From: Argopecten irradians
Taxonomy: Eukaryota > Mollusca > Bivalvia > Pectinida > Pectinidae
Assembly (NCBI RefSeq): GCF_041381155.1
Contig: NC_091134.1
Location: 14,634,008-14,698,007 of the forward strand
Length of the DNA: 64,000 nt
Direction: 5' to 3'
Shown here: in pieces, positions 11,640 to 22,939 of the stretch
How the letters are laid out: every line of letters starts with the position of its first letter
Position numbering within the stretch: the first letter of the stretch is position 1
The notes under the pieces: model-generated
Told to the model about the DNA's origin: nothing
What the model saw: the letters and a program-made list of their open reading frames with translations, nothing else
The model's database searches: none
Translations under genes and position numbers: made by a program

Positions 11640-13110
11640 CAAATCTTTGTCAGAACAGTTATGTTACATATGATAAACAGGCCTTTCATTTTGATAACAC
11701 TTTCATTTCTTTAATAGTAACTTGGTATATACATTTCTCGTAAACGTTTCACCATTTCATTACTACATTGAAACAAATAGTGGTATTAGTTTCCAATATC
11801 AGTAAAACATAGATTACAAGTTCTATTTACTTCAGGGTTTTCAGTCCATCTTCAAGTTTCTTTAGGTAAGTGCATGTTCGTGGTTCTGAATTTTATGAAG
11901 ATTTCCTATCTATTGACTTTGATTTCACAAGATATTTTTCAAATTCAAAATTACTTTTAAAAATAGAATAAGTACGATCTCTTGGTGAATTTTCTAAATC
12001 ATTAAACCATTTTTGTACAAATTGATCTTGTAATCTTTGTTTTATGATAAATTTTAATTTACATGTACATACATTTTGGTAGTCCCTTATATAATTCATG
12101 CCAGTTTCTTCAAAAATATTTCTAACATTATGCATCCATTTGAATTCCATAATATTATTTGTATGCAGGCTTAACATCACTTTATATATATATTACTTGA
12201 GAGATTATCAGTAGTAATCAATTTGTGCCAAAACATAATAATTCTGTTTTTAACCTCTATATAGTGAGGAAATCTCCTTGATTTACTATATACCATGTAA
12301 TTACACGTACTTTTTCTTACGCCGAGTATACGTTTACAAAACTGTAAATGGAGCTTTTCTGTAGCTGCAATATTTTCGTGAACCCATATTTCTACTGAGT
12401 ACAATAATATTGGTAAAACAAGTGAATCATATTTTTTTAAGTGTAGATCAATATGAAAAGGGATTTTTCTTATTTTCGTGTAAACAGCAAACATAGCTTT
12501 TCTTGACTATTCCAACAGTTTCAATTTCGTTATATGGAACCTCCTATTATAATTCATCAATACCCATAGATATGAAAGAGAATCTACAATATCTAACTTT
12601 TTGTTAAATAATGTAAAGTGAGGATGAGTTCGAGATTCCCTATTTGAAAAAAATAATAATGTTTGTCTTATATGTTTTTACTTCAAGTTTCCAATTTTCA
12701 CAATACATTTAAGGCTGATTGTAAATTGTTAGCTGATTCAGACATTCATCAGAACTGTATCATCTGCATAAAGAATTACAAATAGTGTATATATATATAT
12801 TCCAATAGTATTACCTAAACATTTCATATTCTTCAAACAGTCAAAAAAACATTTCATATCATTAACAAAAATAGCGAATAATAAAGGTGACAAATTTTCT
12901 CCTTGCTGTATACCGACGTTGCTAATACACATATCAGATACATAATTTCCATTTTTGACACAGGATTTTGTATTTTCATATTAATTAATTATTGCTTTAC
13001 ACATGTTTCCAGTTATATTGCTTCTTTGAACTTTTTGCCATAAAACCGAGTCTCCAGACTGAATCAAATGCTTTTCCAAAATCAACAAACGAACAAAATA
13101 ATTTTTACCG
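11640..13110 (-). mobile_element. second LINE remnant (minus strand), RT and C-terminal region
   Basis: Reading the minus strand from about 13095 down: FVDFGKAFDSVW (RT), then GIQQGENLSPLLFAIFVNDM and LYADDTVLM (active-site YADD, about 12740-12930), then LPILLYSVEIWV and LHLQFCKRILGVRKSTCNYM (12180-12490), then FRTTNMHLP and a Cys/His stretch (CNLC ... YHYLFQC) near 11700-11870. This order matches the 3' half of ORF2 of CR1/jockey-type LINEs found in molluscs. Frameshifts and stops separate the parts and no endonuclease remains. Its RT motifs differ from those of the LINE at 7.0-9.5 kb, so it is a different family. Confidence 0.75.
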
Positions 13111-13404
13111 AATGAGAAACAGATCGAATTTAGAACACGGAGAATAAAAAATATTGGTGTTAGTGTTATTTCGGACTGAAGAAGGCCCTATAGTGGCTGA
13201 ATATGTATTCCATAGAAATGATTTTGATTTTACTTTGAATTTATTTTGGCCTTTTATTTCGGATTATTAATATACTAGCTTTATACCGTTTTTCCTCATT
13301 ATGAAAAAATATTGTCATTGGAGAGTGTTTTTTCCTGAATCCTGCCTGAGCAGAAGTTATCAAGTTTATTTCATCCGCCATTTTTTAGTCTACAGTTTAA
13401 TATG

Positions 13405-13755
13405 GACGTATGTGAAGTGTGAGGTGCATGTTTTGGGAGACTGCGGTATTTTCGTGTTGTGTCTCTTATAGTGCTATATCACTGAAGTATGCTGCCGAAG
13501 ACACCAAGCACCACATCCCACCAGGTCACTTTACACTGACAACGGGCGCACCGGTCGTCCCACTCCGTTCAGTACGCTGAGCACTACGCAAGAGCAGAAA
13601 CTACCACTTTAAAAAACTTTCGTGTGTCCCGGCCAGGGACAGAACCTAGACCCTACCTCATAGGGGCGAGCGCGGTGAGGCGGTGTCAAGGGAGACATCA
13701 GGGAGAATAGGAAGAGAAAAGTAATATCCTATTTAATCGCTTTGTCCATTTAAGC
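13405..13755 (-). mobile_element. SINE copy, nearly complete at the tRNA-like end
   Basis: Reading the minus strand: GTCTCCCTTGACACCGCCTC, then a tRNA-like part with a B-box-like GGTTCTGTCCC, then the body with GGGACGACCGGTGCGCCC, then TCGGCAGCATACTTCAGTGA. The 3' segment with the AAAC tail is missing. Confidence 0.75.
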
Positions 13756-13789
13756 AATAACAAATATATATTTTTTTAAGTTCGAAGTT

Positions 13790-14348
13790 ATAATTCAGCT
13801 GCGAGAAGCTTTATAATAATGCGTTATATTGATCAAACTTCACACAATGGTAGCATATAAAAAATACAGCTTGGGATTGAATTTGGGGTCAAAAGGTTAA
13901 CTACAAAGGTCACTTTTATAAAAAAATAGATTGAGTCGCAAATTTAAGTTCCCGGATATTAAGTTGAGAACAGATCATCGGAATTCGTTTAAACTTCATA
14001 TAATCATATGAGAAAATACAGCTTGGGATTGGATTTTGGGGTTAAAGGTCAACTATAAAAGTCATTATTACTACAAAGAGTTTATTTAACAAATTTTAGT
14101 TTCTGGATGATAAGTTGAGAACTCATCAACGGAATTAGTTCAAACTTCATACATGTACATGGTAACATAGGGGATAATATAGCTTGGGATTTATTTTGGG
14201 GTCAAAATGTCACTGTTGCTAAAAATAATTTGTTTCAGAAATTTTCGTTTCCGGAGAATTTGTTCAAACTTCATACAATGATAGCATAACTAAGCTATAG
14301 CAACTGGACAAAGATTAGAAAAATGTAATTGACGGCAGGGGACGTGTG
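13790..14348 (-). mobile_element. Helitron-like non-autonomous element (GTCCCCTG family), 3' end missing
   Basis: On the minus strand it starts near 14348 with AACACACGTCCCCTGCCGTC and continues into about four diverged tandem units, each with GTTGACC...CCCAAA, CCCAAGCTGTATTTTCTC and GTGTGAAGTTTGA. The same 5' end and core occur at 62.0-62.5 kb, and the same core at 27.8-28.3 kb. The hairpin-CTAA 3' end seen in those copies is absent here. Confidence 0.6.
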
Positions 14349-14725
14349 TTACAAACCGAATTTGGTCAAAATCCAATAAGAACTTTATGACTAGTAGCGT
14401 TTTGAAGGAATTTTCATCTATTTTCCATGTTGCGCCCCACCACTCCTGCCCCAGGGGGATCAGAGCCATCATTTATACAAAACAAAATGTGATCACATTT
14501 CCCCAAAGTTGTTTCTGACTAAATTTGGTCAAAATCCAATTTGAACTTTATAACAAGTAGTAATTTGAAGGAATGTTCCTCTATTTCCCCTGTTGGAATC
14601 AGCCCTCTGCCCCAGGGGGATCAGAGCCATTATTTACACAAAATCATTTTACGTTCCCCCAAATTTGTTTTTGACTGAATTTGATCAAAATCCAATAAGA
14701 AGTTTATGGCTAGTAGTTGATGTAT
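14310..14725 (+). repeat. tandem core repeats (about 3 units), same family as 9530-9915
   Basis: Units contain AATTTGGTCAAAATCCAAT, ACTTTATGACTAGTAG, TTGAAGGAATTTTC, CTGCCCCAGGGGGATCAGAG and CATTTATACAAAA. They are inverted relative to the array at 9530 and similar to the one at 17060. They abut the 5' end of the inverted GTCCCCTG-family element. Confidence 0.65.
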
Positions 14726-15240
14726 TGGCGCTAACCATTACCAAAGTTCCCAAAGGTATAAATTCCGCGAATTCCTTTATCGCAAAACGAAATGTAATCC
14801 GTGAAAAAGGAAACGTAAATCTGTGTTATCGGTGATTTCAGGACGATTAAAGAAAAAGTCAACATACGATGGTCTGTTTCTGTGTGTTAAATTGCAAATT
14901 TGATCTGGCCTTATCTAACTCTCTTCTCAGATAGGTAATAATTACTTCAAAAAAGGGTAAAACGAAACTTCAAACCCAGCCTACCAGTTCTAGCCACAGG
15001 GATATGCTACATATTACCAGTCCATATTCTATATATTTACTTTCATAGTAAACATATTATGTTAAGTGATTATAATCATTCATGTCAGGTCCCTGTGAGT
15101 CCACCAAAAGCTGGAAAATGGTAATCATCCGTACAGCCACCATATATTAAGTATACGTCAAACTTAGGGGAACTATATCTCAGGAGCTGCATGATCGGGA
15201 AGTAGATTTTTGACGACCTTTGATACAACTGAACGTGCTC
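14726..15240. other. upstream flank of the first short-chain collagen C4-like gene
   Basis: No TATA box at a fixed distance or other promoter motif is convincing. It lacks the ATGTGGAACAGTTTTTGG block that precedes copies two and three. Confidence 0.35.
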
Positions 15241-15265
15241 ATTGTGTCGGTTTTACACTAACGAA

Positions 15266-15982
15266 ATGTCAGTTCTTTCGGGATTGTTGTTTCTGATCGT
15301 TTGTGGAATTTCTTTTGGTGCTGATGACAAAGCGTGCATTCAAGAGCGGATATCAGTGGCCAACCCATTGTTTTTGGAACAAAAACTTCAACATCTACAG
15401 TCTGAAATTCAGACATTGAAATCTAAGGATGAAAACCGTCGAGTAGTTTTTACAAGATGGGGACGGACAGATTGTCCACAAGAAACGTCAAAGCTGGTGT
15501 ACGCTGGTTATGTGGGTGGATCGCATTATAACAACCCAGGAGGCGCTGCGGAGTATGTTTGCCTTCCACCTGATCCTACATGGGGCCCTTTTAAACACTA
15601 CCAGCCTGGCAGTACTGGTTATATGTACGGGGCTGAATATGAACATCCAAAAGAAATGTTTGGGGTATCGGATACCTCTCAGGATATTCCATGTGCTGTA
15701 TGTGAGAGTACACCCCATTCTGCGGTTTTGATGATCCCCGGCCGAGTCAATTGTTACCCTGGTTGGGTGGAGGCGTACCATGGTAACCTCGCTAGTGGTT
15801 ATTTTGATCATAAAGCAGCAAGTCAGTACATCTGTTTGGATGGAGCACCCGAGATTGTCGAAGGTGGAAACGCAAACGATGACGGAAAACTGCTGTATGG
15901 TGTTATATCAAAGTGCGGATCTCTGCCCTGCCCACCATATGAAGATGACAAGTTTCTGTCATGCGTGGTTTGCTTGAAATAG
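15266..15982 (+). CDS. short-chain collagen C4-like secreted protein, copy 1 (intact)
   Basis: This single-exon gene encodes 238 residues. I chose the second in-frame ATG (15266) because a clean signal peptide follows at once (MSVLSGLLFLIVCGISFG, likely cut before ADD); the first ATG at 15242 adds MCRFYTNE. After Cys24 comes a short coiled coil (about residues 34-55, LFLEQKLQHLQSEIQTLKSK). The conserved domain (about 60-238) has VVFTRWGRTDCP, YMYGAEYE, PCAVC, MIPGRVNCYPGW, CLDGAPE and CGSLPCPP, and ends SCVVCLK. Ten cysteines in this domain suggest disulfides. It matches the domain of proteins annotated 'short-chain collagen C4-like' in bivalves and sponges, but has no Gly-X-Y collagen repeat. 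It is probably extracellular and multimeric through the coiled coil; its ligand is unknown. Two near-identical relatives lie downstream at 23.4 and 29.3 kb. Confidence 0.85.
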   Translation: MSVLSGLLFLIVCGISFGADDKACIQERISVANPLFLEQKLQHLQSEIQTLKSKDENRRVVFTRWGRTDCPQETSKLVYAGYVGGSHYNNPGGAAEYVCLPPDPTWGPFKHYQPGSTGYMYGAEYEHPKEMFGVSDTSQDIPCAVCESTPHSAVLMIPGRVNCYPGWVEAYHGNLASGYFDHKAASQYICLDGAPEIVEGGNANDDGKLLYGVISKCGSLPCPPYEDDKFLSCVVCLK

Positions 15983-16209
15983 CGAGTGCGAGGAGCTGTA
16001 TTGTAGACTGACTGTTGACACCGCTATTTACATGTAGTTACGGTATGATGTAGGGACGCCATAATTGGGCCATATCTCAGAAGACAACAATTCTAGGGGT
16101 AATCATTTTAATTATCTTCCATAATTATTTACTTCTAGAGGAGTTTTAGCATTTGTGTACAAATTGATAAAATTATGTACAACTTTATGTAATACCTTGT
16201 ATCCGCATT

Positions 16210-16215
16210 AATAAA
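16210..16215 (+). promoter_or_regulatory. poly(A) signal AATAAA of C4-like copy 1
   Basis: AATAAA lies about 230 bp after the stop codon. Copy 3 has AATAAA at a similar distance (30223 and 30243). Confidence 0.55.
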
Positions 16216-16370
16216 ATGGTTATTTTACATTAATTATTTTGTGAAGTTGTCAGGTATAGATCATTAGTCATTGTTTTGTATCTGGATATTTCTGTTTTAT
16301 TGCATCCTGATACCTCCCCCCGACAGATTACAGGTTTGACAACTTACTGAAGTCAAACCTCAATTCCGTC

Positions 16371-16540
16371 TTTGCATATTACAGAGTTAGCTCCCTTGCT
16401 GGTAGGTATCCATTGTGACGTCATTATTTTATGGGCGCAATTTACGTCGTTTCTCCGAAAAGCATGACGTTACGCTCGCAAACACATGACTTCACAACTA
16501 ATACCTACTCGCAAGGGCAGATAACTCTGTAATATGCAAA
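16371..16540. mobile_element. MITE with ~40-bp terminal inverted repeats
   Basis: The left end TTTGCATATTACAGAGTTAG (16371 on) is matched inverted by the right end ending at 16540, with about 36 of 40 positions pairing out to GGTAGGTAT. Total length is about 170 bp. The interior has a perfect CRE palindrome TGACGTCA (16416-16423). The target duplication is not clear. Confidence 0.8.
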
Positions 16541-17059
16541 TGCAGAATAATTCATGGCTGGATAGAACGACATAACAGTAAGTGTAATATTGACCTGAAT
16601 TATTGATGGTGATAGTTATGTCATAACAAAAGTGAATGTATTAAAATTTGTGTGTATAATGAGGCAGGACAATTTGTTCCATTAATGTACAGCGAACGAA
16701 ATCAGTCAATCGATCAACATTGCACTATATTGGCTTCGATGATGTTCACCTATGTCAGGCGTTTGTCTCTAAAAACATTTTTCTCTCTCCATGTAATACA
16801 TTTTCAAGGTCTAGGCTATAACTCGGCCGGTCATATTTAACACTACCCCATTTCAGAAAAAAATATGATTATCAACAAACCGTATAAGATGTGACAATGG
16901 ATATGAGTACTAACATTGCGGCTAGAGGCACAATTTATTTTTGTGAAATTGGGTAATGTTATATGAGCGGTCGAGTTATAGACCTTGACACAGTATTACA
17001 TATATATAGAGAGAAACAATCTCTATAGAGTCAAACGCTTGTGGTTCATCATTCCTTCT

Positions 17060-17399
17060 TTCTAATGAGTAGACATGTGATTGTTCCACTTCCCCTAAGG
17101 ATGTCTGGCCAAATTCGGTTAAAATCCATTAAAAACATTTTGACTAATAGCCTTTTAAAGAATTACCAAAAATTCCCCTATTGGACCCTGCCTTCAGGCC
17201 CCAGGGGAGGTCAATGTCACCATTTATACAAAATCTGTTCCCCTTCCCCTAAGGATGTTTTGTTGCCAAATGTGGTTAAAATCCGTTGAGAGCTGTTTGA
17301 TAAGTAGCGATTTAAAGGAAAAGTTTATGGATGGTGCACGACGACGAACGGTGCACGATGACAATAGGTCATCTTGACCCTTCGGGTCAAAGGACCTAA
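17060..17399 (+). mobile_element. Helitron-like non-autonomous element, 3' part (GGTCATCTTGACCC end)
   Basis: Two tandem core units of the 9530/14310 type are followed by GGTGCACGACGACGAACGG and a 3' end with hairpin TTGACCC-TTC-GGGTCAA (17374-17390), a 5-nt spacer and CTAA (17396-17399). The 5' end is missing. This 3' end is shared with the element at 18458-21040, whose core is different. Confidence 0.65.
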
Positions 17400-18455
17400 A
17401 AATGGAAATGGAAATATATAAAGATAATTCGTTGTTTTAGCTCACCATCGGTACACGTATTCACAACATCTTTAGTCCGCGTTACTGTCGTCTGTCGTCC
17501 GTGATCGGCCAACAGGACTTACAAGCAGCTATCTTGAATTTGATTTTGTCATTTTCTCAGAAAGTACTGAAAAAGGTCTAGACTAGCTTCCTGAAATTAA
17601 ATTAGTAGAGACTTAGTCTTGATTATGCATATTAATTTTGGAACAAATCCAAACGCAACATACATATGACAAATAGTGTGTTTCTACTCGGAAGACTTAA
17701 TTTGAAGTTATTTCAAAAGGAGAATGAAAAGATTGTTCTTTCCATTGTCTGAAATAAATCATTCTTTGCTAGGCGCCAAAATGCCTCCGGGCCCCCTTGT
17801 TTATAAACAACACAAGTTTCCAGACATCTAGTAATACAGATTCATGTCAATGCACACATTTTCAGGTCGTACAACAATAGAGTAATCTCCCTTTGAACTA
17901 AGTGAGTCTGAACTCTAAAATTAACACAATATTAAAGATGCGCAAAAAGAACATTTCACACATTTCCTTAATTTTTGCTCTCATAAAGAATCCTGGCTGT
18001 TTATTTGATGTTTAATTAATCAAAATCAACCAAGGATTAAAACTGGTTTACCAATGATTGAAGAATTTAATTGATTTGTAGAAGAATTAATTCACTGGAA
18101 TCCGTGATATACGATGTCCCATACACGCCTTGTCAACATAGTTTCGACAGTAGTTTCACTTCACACAAAAACATTGTCAACAACCACAAAAGCAGTCGAT
18201 TTTTTGTCTAGTGTTGTACAATTCTTCTTTGTCAAATTTCACGTTGCTTTAAGTTATTTCGTCAAAGCTGTGTCACTTTTCTAACGTTGCTTTGAAATAA
18301 TTAACATTCCTTTCTTATAACAACCGACTGATAAATTGGGGAAGGTGCTATTTTGATACCTTAATTTGACATTTTGATGGTCTTTCCTTATCGTTGTGAT
18401 CTGATATGGGCATGAAGAGATTACGGAGAAGAAGCGTTTTTAAAGAAAAAAAAAT
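17400..18455. other. intergenic DNA with old repeat and duplicated-flank remnants
   Basis: No gene seen. 17870-18110 holds a diverged block (CAGGTCGTACAACAATAGAG, ATTTCACACATTTCCTTAAT, ACTGGAATCCGTGATAT) with relatives near 26830-27000, 29150 and 31985-32100. Confidence 0.4.
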
Positions 18456-18457
18456 AA

Positions 18458-21040
18458 TACAAGAGGCCCATAGGGCCTTAACGGTCATCTGACTACCTTG
18501 GCAATAGTAAAATTAATAATATAAGGTGTCACTTTGTCAGGACCATGTTAGGATCATTTTCAATTTCTTTCAACAAATTTTATTTCAAACAAGAGGCCCA
18601 AGGGCCTTAACATATAGGAAATTAATTAAATATAGTGCCATGGTTGCCATCTTCAATTTGGGATCAACCAAAGATGTAACAACACTTCGTCGGGACCATG
18701 TCAGGATCATTTCATGCAAGTTTCAGCCAAATCGCACGGTAGAACTTGAGAAGAAGTTCAAAATGTGTTTTCAAGATGGCGGCTGTGGCGGCAATCTTAG
18801 ATTTCGGATCGACCCGAAAAATAAGAACAACACTTTGTCGGGACCATGTCAGGATCATTTCATGCAAGTTTCAGCCAATTCGCACTGGTAGAACTTGAGA
18901 AGAAGTTCAAAATGTGTTTTCAAGATGGCGGCAGTGGCGGCCATCTTGAATTCCGGATCAACCCGATAAAATAACAACACTTTGTCGGGACCATTTCAGG
19001 ATCATTTCATGCAAGTTTCAGCCAAATCGCATAGGTAGAACTTGAGAAGAATGTTCAAAATGTGTTTTTCAAGATGGCGGCTGTGGCGGCCTTTTCTTGG
19101 ATTTCGGATCGACCCGAAAATAACAACACTTTGTCGGGACCATGTCAGGATCATTTCATGCAAGTTTCAGCCAAATCGCACTGGTAGAACTTGAGAAGAA
19201 GTTCAAAATGTGTTTTCAAGATGGCGGCGTGGCGGCCATCTTGGATTTCGGATCGACCCGAAAAATAACAAACACTTTGTCGGGACCATGTCAGGATCAT
19301 TTCATGCAAGTTTCAGCCAAATCGCACGGTAGAACTTGAGAAGAAGTTCAAAATGTTTTTTCAAGATGGCGGCTGTGGCGGCCAATCTTGGATTTCGGAT
19401 TGATCCGAAAAATAACAACACATTGTCGGGACTATGTCAGGATCATTTCATGCAAGTTTCAGCCAAATCGCACTGGTAGAACTTGACAAGAAGTTCAAAG
19501 TGTGCTTTTCAAGATGGCGGCTGTGGCGGCCATCTTGGATTTCAGATCGACCCGAAAAATAAAAACACTTTGTCAGGACCATGTCAGGATCATTTCATGC
19601 AAGTTTCAGCCAAATCGCACTCATAGAACTTGATTATTAAGTTCAAAATGTGTTTTCAAGATGGCGGCCATCTTGCCATCTTGATTTCAGATCGACCCGG
19701 AAAATAAAAACGCTTTGTCGGGACCATGTCAGGATCATTTCATGTAAGTTTCAGCTAAATCGCACTGGTAGAACTTGAGAAGAAGTTCAAAATATTTTTT
19801 CAAGAATGGCGGCTGTGGCGGCCATCTTGAATTTCCGGATCGAACCGATAAAATAACAACACTTTTGTCGGGACCATTCAGGATCATTTCATTGCAAGTT
19901 TCAGCCAAATCGCACCGGTAGAACTTGAGAAGAAGTTCAAAATGTGCTTTCAAGATTGCGGCTGTGGCGGCCATCTTGGATTTCGGATCGACCCGAAAAA
20001 TAGCAACACTTTGTTGGGACCATGTCAGTGATCATTTCATGCAAGTTTCAGCCAAATCGTCACTGGTAGAACTTGAGAAGAAGTTCAAATGTGTTTTCAA
20101 GATGGCGGCTGTGGCGGCCATCTTGAATTTCAGATCAACCCGATAAAATAAAACAATCACTTTGTCGGGACATGTCGGGATCATTTCATGCATGTTTCAG
20201 CCAAATCGCACTGGTATAACTTGAGAAGAAGTTCAAAATAGTTTTCAAGAGATGGCGGCTGTGGCGGCCATCTTGGATTTCGGATTGATCCGAAAAATAA
20301 CAAAACATTGTCGGGGACAAGTTTCAGCCAAATCGCATAGGTAGAACTTGAGAAGAAGTGCAAAATGTGTTTTTCAAGATGGCGGCTGTGGCGGCCATCT
20401 TGGACTTCGGATCGACCCGTAAAATAGCAACACTTTGTTGGGACCATGTCAGGATCATTTCATGCAAAGTTTCAGCCAAATCGCACTGGTAGAACTTGAG
20501 AAGAAGTTCAAAAATGTGTTTTTAAGATGGCGGCCGTGGGCGGCCCATCTTGAATTTCGGATCAACCCGATAAAATAACAACACTTTGTCGGGACCATGT
20601 CGGATCATTTCATGCATGTTTCAGCCAAATTGCACCGGTAGAACTTGAGAAGAAGTTCAAAATATTTTTTCAAGATGGCGGCTGTGGCGGCCATCTTGGA
20701 TTTCAGATCGACCCAAAAATAACAAACCACCTTTGTCAGGACCATGTCAGGATCATTTCATGCAAGTTTCAGCCAAATCGCACTCTCATAGAACTTGAAA
20801 TTAAGTTCAAAATGTGTTTTCAAGATGGCGGCCATCTTGGATTTCAGATCGACCCGAAAAATAAAAACGCTTTGTCGGGACCATGTCAGGATCATTTCAT
20901 GGTAGGTTTCAGCTAAATCGCACTGGGTAGAACTTGAGAGGAAGTTCAAAATGTGAAAAGTTTAACGCACGGCGGACGACGACGGACGAAAAAACATGAC
21001 GACTATTGGTCATCCTGACCCTTCGGGTCAGATGACCTAA
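18458..21040 (+). mobile_element. Helitron-like non-autonomous element with about 17 copies of a 146-bp unit
   Basis: The 5' end ACAAGAGGCCCATAGGGCCT is followed by AACGGTCATCTGA, the inverse of TCAGATGACC at the 3' end. The 3' end has a stem TGACCC-TTC-GGGTCA (21016-21030), a 6-nt spacer and CTAA (21037-21040), as in Helitron termini. Between them lie about 16-17 tandem units of about 146 bp (18680-20955). Each has CATGTCAGGATCATTTCATG, AGTTTCAGCCAAATCGCAC, GAACTTGAGAAGAAGTTCAA and CAAGATGGCGGCTGTGGCGG, then CCATCTTGGATTTC. A second 5'-like start (ACAAGAGGCCCAAGGGCCTT) at 18593 hints at nesting. There is no Rep/helicase frame, so movement would depend on a partner elsewhere. The architecture resembles the pearl/HINE elements of oysters; the exact family is inference. 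Confidence 0.75.
18680..20955. repeat. 146-bp tandem repeat array
   Basis: Units run head to tail with small indels. Two length classes occur: a full unit, and a shorter one lacking part of the GGCGGCTGTGGC segment (near 19640 and 20800). Each full unit carries an inverted pair, CAAGATGGC and GCCATCTTG, about 9 bp apart. Frames of 60-120 codons in the array are products of the repeat. Confidence 0.9.
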
Positions 21041-22860
21041 AAATGGAAAGGAAAAAATTATTCAATCTAATTTTATCTGATAATATACTATGGAGAGCGT
21101 GCAGGTCAAAGGGGGGTCTGTTTAAACGACCCTCTGTGAAATAGGTCCCTGAGTAGCTGTCAGCTGATTCTAGTAGCGGGTTATCAAGAATAATGCGATA
21201 TATTGTCTGGATAGGTTAGAGAGACGTTTGGCTAGGCAGTTCAGGTTTGATTGTTGTGGTCGTTTATATGGAGAACAGAATGTTTGAGCTCAGATGTTGT
21301 GTTGATCTCATTGCATGTGGATTTGTATTTAATATGTAAATAAAACTAAACAAGTTTGCTTTCCTTTAAAAAAAGGAAAGTTTGCTTTCCTTTAAAAAAA
21401 GGAAAGCAATACGTAGACCCATGGTAGTTTTTATGAAGATTGATTGAAATGGCTTTTATGTCATTAAAGTTCGCCTTTACAAATGAAAAATAAGTTGCTA
21501 TCCCTTTAAAAAGGAAAGATCATTACGTGGGGCAAATGGGTAGTATATAAAACAGTATGTGTTTTTTTTCTAACAAAACGTCAAACAAAACTAAATTAAC
21601 GTAAAATTGTTCACGCAATTATAATTCTTAAATTACTACTTCTTAAATGATAATTATCTAAATGTACATATTTTACTTCTTATGTATTTAGGATGAGGCT
21701 GGTTTAGGTCCATACTCCTGGTAAGATAAGCTATTGTTGTAAATTTGACGGTAAGCTAACTCCACTAGGCTCATTATTCATCTGGCGAGATAAAATATTA
21801 GTGTAATTGACAGTAAGCTGAACCCACACAAGACCTTTTACCGGAAGTTCCCTACACTGGCGCATGCGTATCGTTATTTTCCCCACAGGCAAAACTAATC
21901 AAAACAATTTCCTCGCCAATATATACTGCGTGGGGCTCAAAAATTGTTTATCGGTGTGCTCATGATTAGAATCATTCCATTGGTTTATGAAGAAGTTTAC
22001 AAATCGCTACATTGTAACAATACAATAAACATTAATGTCGAAACGGCAATTTGATGTAAAATTCTTGGTCTATATTGACTGATTATAATGTATATCTTTG
22101 GATTCATCAACATCTCCTACGTTATGAATATTGTTATTTAGGCCATTGTTAGAGTGAGGTTTATACACCAAATACATTTTGGGATCATGACATTGACACC
22201 TTGAATATGTTTTGCCTTAAACGTCTCCTACATATAACGCAAATGGTTTCCATCAATACCATTTATGTGTGGTATACACACTAAATATATAACAGCATTT
22301 ATGCAGATCAAGTATATCAATACATTGAGCAAGTATATCCTATGCATTTTCCAGATAAATGATTATACGGTACAAAAAAAGACAAAATTCAGTAAATAAA
22401 ATAAAGATTTTTTATCCTCTTTATATATGGCAAATCTTAAAACACATTGTGAATTATAATGTTTTTATAGAAAAAAAGCTAGCTACGTGATATGAAATAA
22501 CGACTTTCTAATATGTAAGATGACTACATGATATGAAATCAAATGAAAAAAACGCGCAATAAAAACTGACATGCAATGCAAAAAAAATTGACATTTGGAA
22601 GACACTTCATCCCAGAAAGTAAACATTCCGGTGTAACTGTTAACAATATACAGAGTAAACTTGAAATAGTATACATATTGTTATCATTCTCCATTGTAAG
22701 CCAAGAAATAAATGTTAGGGGAAACTTTGATTTATTCCCTGTACTGGTTGACTCCAACTTCTAGTACATATCTTCATCATTTGTAAAAATAATTTATAAC
22801 AGTCTTTATTAATAGTGTTTCAACACATATATTAACATTTAACACACATATTATGCATTA
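21040..22860. other. intergenic, no gene seen
   Basis: AT-rich DNA. It contains a short palindromic direct repeat at 21355-21408 (listed separately) and a related ATCCCTTTAAAAAGGAAAG near 21500. Nothing else is recognised. Confidence 0.4.
21355..21408. repeat. palindromic 26-bp direct repeat
   Basis: GTTTGCTTTCCTTTAAAAAA followed by AGGAAA occurs twice in a row. Each unit is self-complementary (TTTCCTTT / AAAGGAAA). It could be a decayed foldback element end. Confidence 0.6.
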
Positions 22861-22939
22861 TTTCTTTATTTCTTTCAACTCTGTACTCTATTGTAACACA
22901 TTGTTTCATTATTCACTATTCTTATCATTTATAATTGCA

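Noticed and set aside
15488-15811. A 107-codon minus-strand frame opposite C4-like copy 1
   Set aside because: Shadow of the real gene; a similar shadow appears opposite copies 2 and 3.
15266-15982. A true fibrillar or basement-membrane collagen
   Set aside because: There is no Gly-X-Y repeat; only the non-collagen domain matches the family name.
18526-20949. Several frames of 60-120 codons on both strands
   Set aside because: All lie in the 146-bp tandem array and repeat the same translated strings with frameshifts.
18458-21040. A CRISPR-like array
   Set aside because: The repeats are 146 bp, contiguous and without unique spacers, in an animal genome.
21740-21830. A tandem repeat (AAGATAAGCTATTG / CGAGATAAAATATTAG)
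   Set aside because: The similarity is short and weak, and no third unit exists.
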